NCBI RefSeq assembly: GCF_003610785.1
Contig: NZ_RAQQ01000006.1
Location: forward strand, 281,348-345,347
Reading direction: 5' to 3'
Length of the DNA stretch: 64,000 nt
Origin: Micromonospora globbae
Lineage (GTDB): Bacteria > Actinomycetota > Actinomycetes > Mycobacteriales > Micromonosporaceae
In this document: in pieces, positions 8,057 through 16,956 of the stretch
How positions within the stretch are numbered: position 1 is the first letter of the stretch
Layout of the letters: each line of letters opens with the position of its first letter
Notes under the pieces: generated by a model
The model's input: the letters and a program-made list of their open reading frames with translations, nothing else
What the model was told of the DNA's origin: nothing
The model's database searches: none
Position numbers and translations under genes: made by a program

Positions 8057-9151
8057 TCACCCTACCCGCGTGCGGTAGCGGGTGTCCGCGCCGGACCCGG
8101 GCACACCGCACTCGGGGCCGCTCACCCACGCCCAGCTGGTCCCCGTGCCGTCGGTGAACCGTACGACGAGGGCCTGCTCCCCCTGGAAGGCGGCGTAGTC
8201 GATCAGATCGGCCACGAGCGGGCCGGCCGGGTGCTCGGCCGCGATCGCCCGCAGGCACGCCCGGAGCGCATCCTGGTCGGTGAGGCGCGCGAGCAGGTCC
8301 CGGCCGTCGGGCGCCGGGATCCGGCCGCCCTCGGCACCGGCCATCCGGGGCGGCGACGGAACGCCGTACGCCTTGGTGGTCGCGAGCGGGGCGGCCAGCG
8401 ACTGCGGGGTGTAGTCCGTGCCGCTGTGCATGGCCGGGCCCGTCGTCCGCACCGGGTCGGCGCCGCTGGCCGCCTCGGGGGCGCTGGCCGGATGGTTCAG
8501 GGCCGTGTCGGCGGTCCTGGCGTCGTCCGTGCCGCGCGCGAGGTGGTTGACGCCGAGCCCGACGGCGGCCAGCGAGACCGCGGCGAGCGCCACCGGGCCC
8601 GCCACGCGCCGCCAGCGTCGCCGCCGGCCCGGGCCGGTCGCCGCACCCGGCTCCGAGCGCGGAGCCCCCACGCCGGGCCGCCGCGGGGAGCGCCCCTGCG
8701 CGGGTACCAGTCGGACGCCGGCCGGCTCATCGTCCGGCGCGTCCCCGTCCGGCGCCGCGTCGGTGCCCGCCGGGTCGGTCGCGGCGGGCGGGACGTCCGG
8801 GTCGGCACCGGCCGGCCGGGAGTCGGTGGCCGGGTCGACCGGGACTGAGTCCGCGTCGGCGGCCGCGTCGAGCACCGCCGGGTCGGGGCGGTCGGCCGAC
8901 AGGGCGGCGAGGGCCGCGGTGATCCGGTCGGCGACCGCCGGCGGGATCTCGTCCACCGGCTCGCCCCAGCGGGCCAGGTCGGCCCGCACGGCCGACACGG
9001 CGGGCGCCAGCCGGGCGTACGCCTCGGCCCACGCCGCGTCCTCGGCGACCAGCCGGGCGACCATCGCCTGCTCGGGTGTGCCGTCGAGCGCCCCGCCGAG
9101 GAAGTCGGCGAGCAGGTCGTGGTCGACCTCCCTGAACCCCCCGACCGTCAC
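8057..9151 (-). CDS. Membrane anti-sigma factor, SigM partner
   Basis: This 364-residue protein has a short N-terminal helical domain (VDHDLLADFLGGALDGTPEQ) like anti-SigM proteins. A long acidic Ala/Pro/Asp linker follows, then one membrane segment at about residues 190-210 (VALAAVSLAAVGLGVNHLA) and an outer C-terminal domain. The GTG at 9151 overlaps the sigma factor stop by 4 nt (ATGTGA), and GGAGGA inside the end of sigM serves as ribosome site. The two proteins are thus made in a fixed ratio. It is predicted to hold SigM at the membrane until a signal releases it. The call rests mostly on position and topology, because the sequence is divergent. Confidence 0.78.
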   Translation of the reverse strand: MTVGGFREVDHDLLADFLGGALDGTPEQAMVARLVAEDAAWAEAYARLAPAVSAVRADLARWGEPVDEIPPAVADRITAALAALSADRPDPAVLDAAADADSVPVDPATDSRPAGADPDVPPAATDPAGTDAAPDGDAPDDEPAGVRLVPAQGRSPRRPGVGAPRSEPGAATGPGRRRRWRRVAGPVALAAVSLAAVGLGVNHLARGTDDARTADTALNHPASAPEAASGADPVRTTGPAMHSGTDYTPQSLAAPLATTKAYGVPSPPRMAGAEGGRIPAPDGRDLLARLTDQDALRACLRAIAAEHPAGPLVADLIDYAAFQGEQALVVRFTDGTGTSWAWVSGPECGVPGSGADTRYRTRVG

Positions 9152-9939
9152 ATGTCCTCCTGGTTGGCGTCCCGCCGGGTTCGCCCCGACCCTGATCCGA
9201 CGCCCTCGGTGGGGCGTGGGTTCCCCGGGGTGACCGGCGGCACGTCGACCTGGTCCCTCCCGGCCCGCACGTCCCCGGCCGGCGACGACGACGCCGGGCG
9301 GCCCGCCGAGGGGCGCAGGTGGCCCAGGATCACCGCCAGCCGGGCCCGCCCGCGGGCGCACCGGCTCTTCACCGTCCCCTCGGCCACCCCGAGGATCCGG
9401 GCCACCTCGGCGACCGGGTAGCCCTGCACGTCGACGAGGACGAGGGCGGCACGCTGCTCCGCCGGAAGCGCGGCGAGCGCCTCCCGGACGACCAGCGCCG
9501 TGTCGTGGTCGTACGCGGGGGCGGCCGGCTCGACGCCCCCGGTGCCCGGCCCGCTGTCGGTGCGTACGCCGTCCGGCAGCGGCACGGTGGGGTGTGCCTG
9601 TCGGCGGCGGATCCGGTCCAGGCAGGCGTTCACGACGATCCGGTGCAGCCACGTGGTGACCGCCGAGTCGCCGCGGAACCGGGCCGCGGCCCGGTGGGCG
9701 GAGAGCAGGGCGTCCTGGAGCGCGTCGGCGGCTTCCTCGCGGTCACCCATGGTGCGCAGCGCCACCGCCCACAGGCGGTCGCGGTGGCGCTGGAAGAGCT
9801 GGGCGAAGGCGTCCCGGTCACCGGCGACGTGGGCGCGTAGCAGCGCGAGGTCGCTGACCGGATCGGCGGGCCCGGCCGGGGCGGGCGGGCCCGCCGGGGG
9901 CACGCTCGCCGTACGGGTCTCGCGTTCGTCCATCACCAC
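9148..9939 (-). CDS. sigM: ECF RNA polymerase sigma factor SigM
   Basis: This 263-residue extracytoplasmic-function sigma factor has region 2 at about residues 42-110 (DAFAQLFQRHRDRLWAVALR, then DALQDALLSAHR) and region 4 near 185-235 (LPAEQRAALVLVDVQGY, then GVAEGTVKSRCARGRARL). The N-terminal 30 residues are Pro/Ala-rich. A C-terminal tail of about 40 residues is longer than in most ECF factors. It lies between the anti-sigma gene, which it overlaps by 4 nt, and the pseudokinase gene. The order murJ-pseudokinase-sigM-antisigma-trxB is the remembered order in Streptomyces. The start could be the ATG at 9939 or the one at 9933. Confidence 0.92.
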   Translation of the reverse strand: MVMDERETRTASVPPAGPPAPAGPADPVSDLALLRAHVAGDRDAFAQLFQRHRDRLWAVALRTMGDREEAADALQDALLSAHRAAARFRGDSAVTTWLHRIVVNACLDRIRRRQAHPTVPLPDGVRTDSGPGTGGVEPAAPAYDHDTALVVREALAALPAEQRAALVLVDVQGYPVAEVARILGVAEGTVKSRCARGRARLAVILGHLRPSAGRPASSSPAGDVRAGRDQVDVPPVTPGNPRPTEGVGSGSGRTRRDANQEDM

Positions 9940-9976
9940 GTCCGGCGGAGGCGGTGCCCGGAGCGCGGCGGACGGC

Positions 9977-11530
9977 TCACGACCCCTGGACCGTGATCTC
10001 CTGGACCCCGAGCCGGTAGCCTCCGTCGTCGTCGGCCGGCAGCTTGGTCACCCAGAAGAGCAGGTAGCGGTACTGCGCGTCGGGGTTGAAGCCGGCGAAG
10101 GCCATCGTGGCGCCGTCGTGGTCCTCGTACGGCTGCCCGATCCGGGTCTTGTAGTTCTCCAGCAGCTGCTTGTCGCCCGACGAGGTGGAGGGCCAGTTCT
10201 GCGTGCCGGTGAGGAGTTCGGCGCTGGCGCCGGTGCCCGAGAGCGTGACCTGCAACGACTTCACGGTGTGCGGGGCGCCGAGGTCGATCCAGACACCCAT
10301 GCCGCGCTTGAGGTCGCCGAACTTGTCGTTCGGGTACCGGTCGGTCCGCCAGCCCTCGTCCTCGTTCTTGTCGATGATCTTCTTGGCGCCGTCCAGCTCG
10401 TCGCGCTTCTTGCTGTCGGGGTCGACGATGCGGATGTCCTGGATCCGCAGCGGGCCCACGGTGGGGGCCGGCGCCCCGTCGCCACCGGCCGGCGCGCTGG
10501 AGGTGGGCGCGGCCACGGGGTTGGTGCGGGGGTCGTCCTTCCCGTCGCCCAGCACGCTGATGCCGATCAGCAGCCCGACCAGCGCGACCGCCAGCAGGCC
10601 GGCGATGCCGATGGCGACCTTGCGGCCGCCCGCGGCGGCCAAGGGCGAGGGCTCGTCGCCCGTCTCGGCCGTGAAACGCAGCGGGCCGGTGTTGTCGAGG
10701 AACTGGTCCTCGGCCGGTACGTCGAGCCGGGCCAGTTCGGCGGCGAGCACGTCGGACGACGGCGGGCTGATCTCCGCGTCGAGCAGGTCCATGGTGAGGT
10801 CGTCCAGGTACGCCGGCACACCGGCGCGGACCTGGCGGGGCGCGGCGAGGGCGCCGTTGGCGTCCCGGACGGCGTCGGGGATGGCCGCCCGCCCGTGCCC
10901 GGCGGTGGCGCCGCGCAGCGGGGCCTCGGTGTGCGGCCAGTAGCCGGTCAGTGCGAAGTAGAGGATCCCGCCGACCGCCCGGATGTCGCTCTCCTGGCTG
11001 TCGTCGCCGTCGGTGCGGGCGTCGGCCAGCACCACCCGGCCGTCATCGGAGATCATGACGGTGCCCGGGTGCACGTTCCCGTGCACCATGCCGGTGGCGT
11101 GCACGGCGGCGAGGGCGCTGGCCACGGCGGCGCCGATCGCGGTCGCCCGGGCCGGGTCCAGGGGCTCCTCGGTGACCAGCTCGCGCAGGGAGTGCCCGTC
11201 GACCCATTCGCGCACCACGTAGGCCCGCTCGCCCTCGTCGATCGCGTCGTAGACGCCGACCAGGTTGGGGTGGATGACCCGGCTGGCCGCGACGGCGGCC
11301 TGGAGCATCTCGGTGGCGGAGTCGCCACCCGGGTAGCGCAGCACGACCGCGACGGGACGGCGCAGCACGACGTCGACGCCACGCCAGACCAGGCGCCCGG
11401 CGCTGTCGTTGTTGATGTGCTCGACCAGTTCGTACCGCTCGGCGAGGATCTCACCGGCCGTGGGAGCACCGAAGGTCATGACCGGCGGAGCGCTCTCGTC
11501 CGCGTCCTGACCCTCGCCGACCTGGGTCAC
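9977..11530 (-). CDS. Membrane pseudokinase with outer carbohydrate-binding-like domain
   Basis: A 517-residue protein with an N-terminal protein-kinase-like fold (about 25-270), one membrane helix near 315-335 (VAIGIAGLLAVALVGLLIG) and an outer beta-rich domain resembling the F5/8 (discoidin-like) jelly roll. Catalytic residues are missing: the VAIK lysine is lost (VAVVLRY), the HRD aspartate is lost (HGNVHPGTVM), and DFG reads ADA. It is therefore a pseudokinase. The layout equals the C-terminal half of M. tuberculosis MviN (Rv3910), where a phosphorylated pseudokinase recruits the FHA protein FhaA. Here it is a separate gene just downstream of murJ. GTG at 11530 follows a strong GGGAGGA. 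Confidence 0.85.
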   Translation of the reverse strand: MTQVGEGQDADESAPPVMTFGAPTAGEILAERYELVEHINNDSAGRLVWRGVDVVLRRPVAVVLRYPGGDSATEMLQAAVAASRVIHPNLVGVYDAIDEGERAYVVREWVDGHSLRELVTEEPLDPARATAIGAAVASALAAVHATGMVHGNVHPGTVMISDDGRVVLADARTDGDDSQESDIRAVGGILYFALTGYWPHTEAPLRGATAGHGRAAIPDAVRDANGALAAPRQVRAGVPAYLDDLTMDLLDAEISPPSSDVLAAELARLDVPAEDQFLDNTGPLRFTAETGDEPSPLAAAGGRKVAIGIAGLLAVALVGLLIGISVLGDGKDDPRTNPVAAPTSSAPAGGDGAPAPTVGPLRIQDIRIVDPDSKKRDELDGAKKIIDKNEDEGWRTDRYPNDKFGDLKRGMGVWIDLGAPHTVKSLQVTLSGTGASAELLTGTQNWPSTSSGDKQLLENYKTRIGQPYEDHDGATMAFAGFNPDAQYRYLLFWVTKLPADDDGGYRLGVQEITVQGS

Positions 11531-11581
11531 CCGTCCTCCCTCGGTGATCGTGTCGATCGATGGACCCGCGCTGCTGGGCAT

Positions 11582-12017
11582 GTGGCTTCCCGCTCTGCCT
11601 TCGAAGGAACCGGCCGACCGGTGTCGACGCGAGGCGCCGCGCCTGCCGAACCCGTCGAGAGCGACCTTACCCGGGTTGCCCGCCTCCCCGACATGTCATC
11701 TTCCCGCCGTACCCGCCGGGGGTGCCGGGGGTCGGACGAGTCGTCCGGTTACGACTGTTGTCAACCACGTTGCTGGCACATGTACTAGCCAAATCTACGT
11801 GTTCGCCGCAAGAGGCCGCCGGAGGGGCTCGAACCGGCGTGGTCGCCCGGATCACGCCGTCGGGGTTCCCACCGTACGGCCGGGCACGCTCAGCCGTACG
11901 GCTGGTTATCCACAGGCCGATCCGGCAGCTGACCGGTGAATCGCGGAGTTATCCACAGGCTCATCCCCAGACTGGTGATCCACCGTCACCATGCGTCGCC
12001 GAGCCGGGCGGGCGCGG
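11582..12017. other. Intergenic region between pseudokinase gene and murJ
   Basis: This gap of more than 400 bp separates two genes on the same strand. It contains two perfect DnaA boxes (annotated separately) and a short GCCGG/CCGGC hairpin near 11815-11835 that could act as a weak terminator after murJ. A ctcgaacc element near 11828 resembles a tRNA T-loop, but no cloverleaf can be built. No small gene is convincing. Confidence 0.5.
11906..11957 (+). promoter_or_regulatory. Pair of perfect DnaA boxes downstream of murJ
   Basis: TTATCCACAGGC is found twice, at 11906-11917 and 11949-11960, in the same orientation 43 bp apart. The first nine bases of each match the DnaA box exactly. Two perfect boxes are unlikely by chance in DNA of this base composition. 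They could titrate DnaA near the origin or regulate the flanking genes; this is inference. Confidence 0.62.
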
Positions 12018-13778
12018 TCAGCGGCCGAGCCGCCGGCGCACCATGCCCACCACCTCGGTGATCTCGCCGATCCGGAGCAGCGTGGCGAGCCCGAGGTACG
12101 TGCCGCCGATCGCGGCGCCGCCGATCACGAGCTGGACGAGAGCCTGACCCCAGCTCGGCGTGTCGTCGCCCGGCAGCAGGGCCACCACGAGGAGGCCGAC
12201 CAGCGCCGCCCCGAGGGCCGCGACGAGGACCCGGCCGAGGGTGCGCATGATGCCGCCGAGCCCGATCCGCCCGACCCGGGGCCGCAGCAGCCACGCCGAG
12301 GCGATGGCGGCCGCCAGGTAGGACACCGCGTTGCCGACCATCATCCCGGCCGCGGCGAAGTGGGCGGCGAACGCGGCGAAGAGCACGATCTGCACGCCGA
12401 TCCGCAGCGCCACGACCGGGATGTTGATCAGCGCGGGCGTACGCGTGTCGGGCAGCGCGTAGAAGGCGAACGTGAAGAGCTGGCTGATCGCGAACGGCAC
12501 CAGGGCGAGCGCGGCCAGCAGCAGCACCAGCGACGTGTCGGCGGCGTTCTCGTCGGTGAACGCGCCGTAGCGGAACAGCACGACTGCCAGCGGGCCGGCC
12601 AGCACGGCGTAGCAGACGGCGATCGGGGCGAGCACCGCCGAGACGGTCCGGGTGCCCCGGGACAGGTCGGCGGCGAAGTCGGCGTAGCGGCCGTCGGCCG
12701 CCGCCGCGCTCATCCGCGGCATCAGCGCCGTGATGATCGAGACGGCGATGATGCCGTGCGCCATCATCAGCAGGAGGAAGACGTTGTTGTAGATCAGCGC
12801 GCCCGCGTCACCGTCGCCCGCGCGGTTGAGCAGATTGAACAGCACGATCAGGCCGACCTGGCTGACCGCGACGTAGCAGAACATCCACCCGCCGAGCCGC
12901 CCCAGCTCACGCAGTCCCAGCGCGCGGAAGTCGAAGCGCAGCTTCCACCGGAAACCGACCCGGCGCAGCGCCGGCAGCAGACCGGCGGCCTGGATCGCGA
13001 CACCGAGCAGGGTGCCGCCGCTGATGAGCACGATCCGGCCGGCAGTCATCTCCTCCGGCCGGACGATCTCGGCACCGAAGATCGCGATGTAGAGGCCGGC
13101 GGTGGCGATCACCACGATGTTGTTCAGGATCGGCGCCCACATGGGGGCGGCGAAGTGCCCGCGCGTGTTGAGCACCGCGCTGATCAGCGCGCTGAGGCCG
13201 GTGAAGAAGATCATCGGCAGCATCAGGTACGACAGGTGGGTGACGAGTGACTGGTAGTCCTCGCCCCGGTTGTCGCTCGCGTACAGCTGGGTCAGCCACG
13301 TCGCGGCGACCACCGCGACCAGCGCGGCCGCCGCGAGGGTGACCACGGCCAGGGTGAGCAGTCGCTGGGCGTACGCCTGGCCGCCGTCCGCGTCGGCCTT
13401 GCGCCGGCGCACGAGCACCGGGATCAGCACGCTCGTGAGGATGCCGCCGAGCAGGAACTCGTAGACCATCCCGGGCAGGATCTGCGCGGTCGTGTACGCG
13501 TCGCCGACCAGCGCCCCGCCGAGCGCGGCGGTCAACGCGAGCGTGCGGAGGAAGCCCGTGCCGCGGCTCACGAGGCTGCCGATCGCCATCACCGCGCTGT
13601 TGGTGGCCGCGCTGCCCTCGGCGACCTGCTCCTGCGGCGGAGCCGTCGACTCCATCGACGGCTGGTTGAGCGGCTCGGCGGAGATGAAGACGGCACCGTC
13701 GTCGGTCGGCCGCCCCGGGTACCCGCCCGGCCCACCGCCCTGTGCGGCGTTCGCGCTGCGGTAGAGCCCGCCGCTCAT
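12018..13778 (-). CDS. murJ: Lipid II flippase MurJ (MviN)
   Basis: This polytopic protein of 586 residues belongs to the MOP family and is predicted to flip lipid II to the outer leaflet for peptidoglycan synthesis. A 65-residue cytoplasmic Pro/Gly-rich head precedes about 14 membrane helices. The family start AVMAIGSLVSRGTGFLRT and the segment TTAQILPGMVYEFLLGG are diagnostic. It ends shortly after the last helix (RIGEITEVVGMVRRRLG) and lacks the pseudokinase part fused to it in mycobacteria, which here is the next gene. ATG 13778 has GGGGAGG 8 nt upstream. It is divergent from pcnA, with only 123 bp between the two genes. Confidence 0.94.
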   Translation of the reverse strand: MSGGLYRSANAAQGGGPGGYPGRPTDDGAVFISAEPLNQPSMESTAPPQEQVAEGSAATNSAVMAIGSLVSRGTGFLRTLALTAALGGALVGDAYTTAQILPGMVYEFLLGGILTSVLIPVLVRRRKADADGGQAYAQRLLTLAVVTLAAAALVAVVAATWLTQLYASDNRGEDYQSLVTHLSYLMLPMIFFTGLSALISAVLNTRGHFAAPMWAPILNNIVVIATAGLYIAIFGAEIVRPEEMTAGRIVLISGGTLLGVAIQAAGLLPALRRVGFRWKLRFDFRALGLRELGRLGGWMFCYVAVSQVGLIVLFNLLNRAGDGDAGALIYNNVFLLLMMAHGIIAVSIITALMPRMSAAAADGRYADFAADLSRGTRTVSAVLAPIAVCYAVLAGPLAVVLFRYGAFTDENAADTSLVLLLAALALVPFAISQLFTFAFYALPDTRTPALINIPVVALRIGVQIVLFAAFAAHFAAAGMMVGNAVSYLAAAIASAWLLRPRVGRIGLGGIMRTLGRVLVAALGAALVGLLVVALLPGDDTPSWGQALVQLVIGGAAIGGTYLGLATLLRIGEITEVVGMVRRRLGR

Positions 13779-13901
13779 CTTCAGCCTCCCCGGATGCCTC
13801 GCCGGGCGCGTGCCCGCACGTGACAGACGATAGTCAACGCGAGCGCGTTACCCACGCCCGGCGCGGGTGATCCGGACCAGGCCCGATAGTCTGGCGATCC
13901 C

Positions 13902-15362
13902 ATGTCCGAAGCCTCCGCACCGCACGCCGCCGACCGCCGCGAACTCACCGCCGCGCAGCGCAACGCCGTCGCCGAACTCCTCCGGGTCTCCCCGGTCGCC
14001 GACGAGCTGGGCCGTCGGTTCGCCCGCGCCGGTCACGAGTTGCACCTCGTGGGCGGTTCGGTGCGGGACGCCCTGCTCGGCCGGCTCGGCGAGGATCTCG
14101 ACTTCTGCACCGACGCGCACCCCGACGAGACGCTGCGCATCGTCAAGGGCTGGGCGGAGGCGATCTGGGAGACCGGCCGTGAGTTCGGCACCATCGGCGC
14201 CCAGCGCGGCGGGCTGCGGCTGGAGATCACCACATTCCGCGCCGAGGCGTACGACCAGGTCAGCCGCAACCCCGTGGTGGAGTACGGCACCAGCCTCGTC
14301 GAGGACCTGAAGCGACGCGACTTCACCATCAACGCGATGGCGGTGAGCCTGCCGGACCACCGGTTCACCGACCCGCACGGCGGGCTCGAGGACCTCGCCG
14401 CCCGGGTGATCCGCACCCCCGCCGCGCCGCAGGAGTCGTTCCGCGACGACCCGCTGCGGATGCTCCGCGCCGCCCGGTTCGCCGCCCAGCTGCGCTTCGC
14501 GGTGCACCCGGACGTGCGGGCGGCGATGACCGCGATGGCCGCCGACCTGGACCGGATCACCGCCGAGCGGATCCGGGACGAGTTCACCAAGCTCCTCTGC
14601 GGCGCCGACCCCGTCACCGGGCTGCGGCTGCTCGTCGACACCGGGCTGGCCGATCGGTTCCTGCCCGAGCTGACCGGGCTCAAGCTGGAGATCGACGAGC
14701 ACGCCCAGCACAAGGACGTCTACGAGCACACGCTCACGGTGGTCAGCAACGCCATCGGCTACGAGGAGGACGGCTGCGACTTCATCCTCCGGATGGCCGC
14801 GCTCATGCACGACGTGGGCAAACCGGCCACGAAGGCGGTCGGCCCGGACGGCCGGGTCAGCTTCCACCACCACGAGGTGGTCGGCGCGCGGATGACCAAG
14901 GCCCGGATGAAGGCGCTGCGCTACCCGAAGGACGTCATCGGCAAGGTCACCGCGCTGGTCGCGCTGCACCTCCGCTTCTACGGGTACGGCCGGGGCGAGT
15001 GGACCGACTCGGCCGTGCGGCGGTACGTCACCGACGCCGGTGACCTGCTGCCCCGGCTGCACAAGCTGACCCGGTCGGACTGCACCACCCGCAACCGGCG
15101 GAAGGCGGCGCAGCTCGCCGCGGACTACGACGCGCTGGAGGAGCGGATCGCCCGGATCGCCGCCGAGGAGGACCTGGCGCGCGTCCGGCCCGACCTCGAC
15201 GGCAACGCCATCATGGAACTGCTCGGCGTGCCGCCGGGGCCGGTGGTGGGCCGGGCGTGGAAGTACCTCAAGGACCTGCGGCTGGAACGCGGCCCGCTGG
15301 ACCGGGAGACCGCCGAGGCGGAGCTGCGGCGCTGGGCCCGGGACGAGGGCATCGTCGACTGA
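13902..15362 (+). CDS. pcnA: CCA-adding tRNA nucleotidyltransferase
   Basis: This 486-residue enzyme adds or repairs the 3' CCA of tRNAs. The polymerase-beta-type nucleotidyltransferase head (about 45-180) contains LVGGSVRDALLGR followed by GEDLDFCTDA, which supplies the metal-binding aspartates, and KRRDFTINAMA. The RNA-binding helical part contains FRDDPLRMLRAARF. An HD domain follows (YEHTLTVVSNA, MAALMHDVGKP, FHHHEVVGA), probably giving phosphohydrolase activity. It is an orthologue of Rv3907c/PcnA by content and place. The gene ends 57 bp before the convergent flotillin gene, with a hairpin between. Confidence 0.94.
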   Translation: MSEASAPHAADRRELTAAQRNAVAELLRVSPVADELGRRFARAGHELHLVGGSVRDALLGRLGEDLDFCTDAHPDETLRIVKGWAEAIWETGREFGTIGAQRGGLRLEITTFRAEAYDQVSRNPVVEYGTSLVEDLKRRDFTINAMAVSLPDHRFTDPHGGLEDLAARVIRTPAAPQESFRDDPLRMLRAARFAAQLRFAVHPDVRAAMTAMAADLDRITAERIRDEFTKLLCGADPVTGLRLLVDTGLADRFLPELTGLKLEIDEHAQHKDVYEHTLTVVSNAIGYEEDGCDFILRMAALMHDVGKPATKAVGPDGRVSFHHHEVVGARMTKARMKALRYPKDVIGKVTALVALHLRFYGYGRGEWTDSAVRRYVTDAGDLLPRLHKLTRSDCTTRNRRKAAQLAADYDALEERIARIAAEEDLARVRPDLDGNAIMELLGVPPGPVVGRAWKYLKDLRLERGPLDRETAEAELRRWARDEGIVD

Positions 15363-15376
15363 CGACGGCGGAGAGG

Positions 15377-15406
15377 GGGCGCCGCCCCCGACCGGGAGCG
15401 GCGCCC
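15377..15406. terminator. Hairpin between convergent pcnA and flotillin genes
   Basis: A 9-bp perfect inverted repeat (gggcgccgc at 15377-15385, gcggcgccc at 15398-15406, 12-nt loop) lies in the 57-bp gap between two convergent stops. There is no T-tract, so it would be a GC-only, probably bidirectional terminator. Confidence 0.6.
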
Positions 15407-15418
15407 TTCGGCGTACGG

Positions 15419-16927
15419 TCAGCGGGCCTCGACGGCCGTGCTCTCCACGGAGGATTTGCCGTTTCCGGCGGCCGTGCCCAGCCGGGCGAGGAGGCCGGCC
15501 AGGTCGATGCCGGTGAGGTCGCTGCCGAGCTGGAGCCCCTGGGCCACGTTGCCCGCCACCGACTTGGTGAGGGACGAGGCGCCATCGGTGGAGATGACGG
15601 TCATCTTGTCGATCGCGCCGATCGGCGCGCTCGCCGCCTCCACCACCTGGGGCAGCACCTTGACCAGCAGGTCGAGCACCGCAGCCTCCCCGTACGCCGC
15701 GAACGCCTCGGCCTTGCGGGCCATCGCCTCGGCCTCGGCCTGCCCCTTGGCCTGGATGGCCGCGGCCTCGGCCTGCCCCTCGCGCTCGACGGCCTCGGCG
15801 ATCGCCGACCGCCGCCGCTGCTCGGCCTCACCCTCCTTGGCGCCCTCGATCGCGTTCGCCTCGGCCAGCGCGGCCCGCCGCGCCCGTTCGCCCTCACCGG
15901 TGAGGCGGGCCTGCTCGGCCGCGGCCTGCGCGGCGGCGATGACGGCCTGCCGCTGGGCGTCCGCCTGGAGGACCGCCGCGTTGCGGGCCGCCTCGGCCTC
16001 CTGCTCCACCTTGTACCGGGCGGCGTCGGCGGGCTTGCGCACCTCGGTGTCCAGCTGGCGCTGCTTCAGCTCGGCGTTGCGCTCGGCCACCTTCTGCTGC
16101 TCGGAGAGGATCGCCTGGTCCCGTTCGGCCTGGGCGAGCGGGCCGGCGGCGGCGGACTTCGCCTTGGCGGCGTCGATCTCGGCCTGAATGGCGGCCTGCT
16201 TGAGGGCCAGGTTCCGATTCGCCTCGGCGATCGCCTCCTCGGCGAGCAGCCGCTCCTGCTCGGCCTGCTGCCGGGCCCGGGCCTCGGCGATGGCGGCGTC
16301 CTTGAGCACCCGGGCCGCCTCCGGCCGGCCGAGGTCCTGCAGGTAGGTGCCCTCCGCCAGGATGTCCTGAAGCTGGAAGGTGTCCAGCACCAGGCCCTGG
16401 TTGGTCATCGAGTGCTCGGCCTCCTCGGCCACCGCGCTGGCGAACGCGGCCCGGTCGCGGATGACCTCCTCGACGGTGAGCCGGCCGACGATCGAGCGCA
16501 GCGCGCCGGCGAGCACCTCCCGGGTGAAGTCCTCGATCTCGTCCTGCTGGTGCAGGAAGCGCTGGGCCGCGGCGCGGATCGCATCCTCGGTGCCGCCGAC
16601 CTTGACGATGGCGACCCCGTGCAGCTCGGTACGGATGCCCTGCTTGCTCACCGCGCCCTTGATGCCGACGTCGATCCGCCGGCTGGACAGGTCGAGCGAC
16701 TGGAGCTTCTGCACCACCGGCAGGACGAAGACGGAGGCGCCCAGCACCACCTTCTGCCCGGACATGTCGGTCGACCGGCCGCCGTCGGCGGTCTGCGTGG
16801 TGCGGCCCTTGCGGCCGGTGACGATGAACGCCTCGTTCGGCCCGGCGACCTTGATCCTGGAGAGCACGAACAGTACGAGCACGAGGACGAGGAGGACGGC
16901 TCCTCCGATGGCGATGAACAGGGGCAT
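15419..16927 (-). CDS. Flotillin-like SPFH-domain protein
   Basis: This 502-residue protein has one N-terminal membrane helix (AIGGAVLLVLVLVLFVLSRI), an SPFH/band 7 domain at about residues 28-200 (FIVTGRKGRTTQ, VVLGASVFVLPVVQ), a long Ala/Glu/Arg-rich coiled coil at about 215-390, and a C-terminal oligomerisation tail. Flotillins scaffold fluid membrane domains in bacteria. The next gene downstream of its promoter side is an NfeD-like membrane protein whose start region lies 30 bp upstream, the usual partner of flotillins. The pair probably forms one transcription unit with the propeller and sigma genes upstream. Confidence 0.9.
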   Translation of the reverse strand: MPLFIAIGGAVLLVLVLVLFVLSRIKVAGPNEAFIVTGRKGRTTQTADGGRSTDMSGQKVVLGASVFVLPVVQKLQSLDLSSRRIDVGIKGAVSKQGIRTELHGVAIVKVGGTEDAIRAAAQRFLHQQDEIEDFTREVLAGALRSIVGRLTVEEVIRDRAAFASAVAEEAEHSMTNQGLVLDTFQLQDILAEGTYLQDLGRPEAARVLKDAAIAEARARQQAEQERLLAEEAIAEANRNLALKQAAIQAEIDAAKAKSAAAGPLAQAERDQAILSEQQKVAERNAELKQRQLDTEVRKPADAARYKVEQEAEAARNAAVLQADAQRQAVIAAAQAAAEQARLTGEGERARRAALAEANAIEGAKEGEAEQRRRSAIAEAVEREGQAEAAAIQAKGQAEAEAMARKAEAFAAYGEAAVLDLLVKVLPQVVEAASAPIGAIDKMTVISTDGASSLTKSVAGNVAQGLQLGSDLTGIDLAGLLARLGTAAGNGKSSVESTAVEAR

Positions 16928-16956
16928 GCGAGTGTCCTGTCTTGAAGGGGGTCGGA

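Noticed and set aside
11805..11850. Possible tRNA end on the minus strand, ggaggggctcgaacc
   Set aside because: The T-loop-like segment is present, but the 5-bp T-stem does not pair and no acceptor or anticodon arm can be drawn. GCCGG/CCGGC makes a simple hairpin instead.
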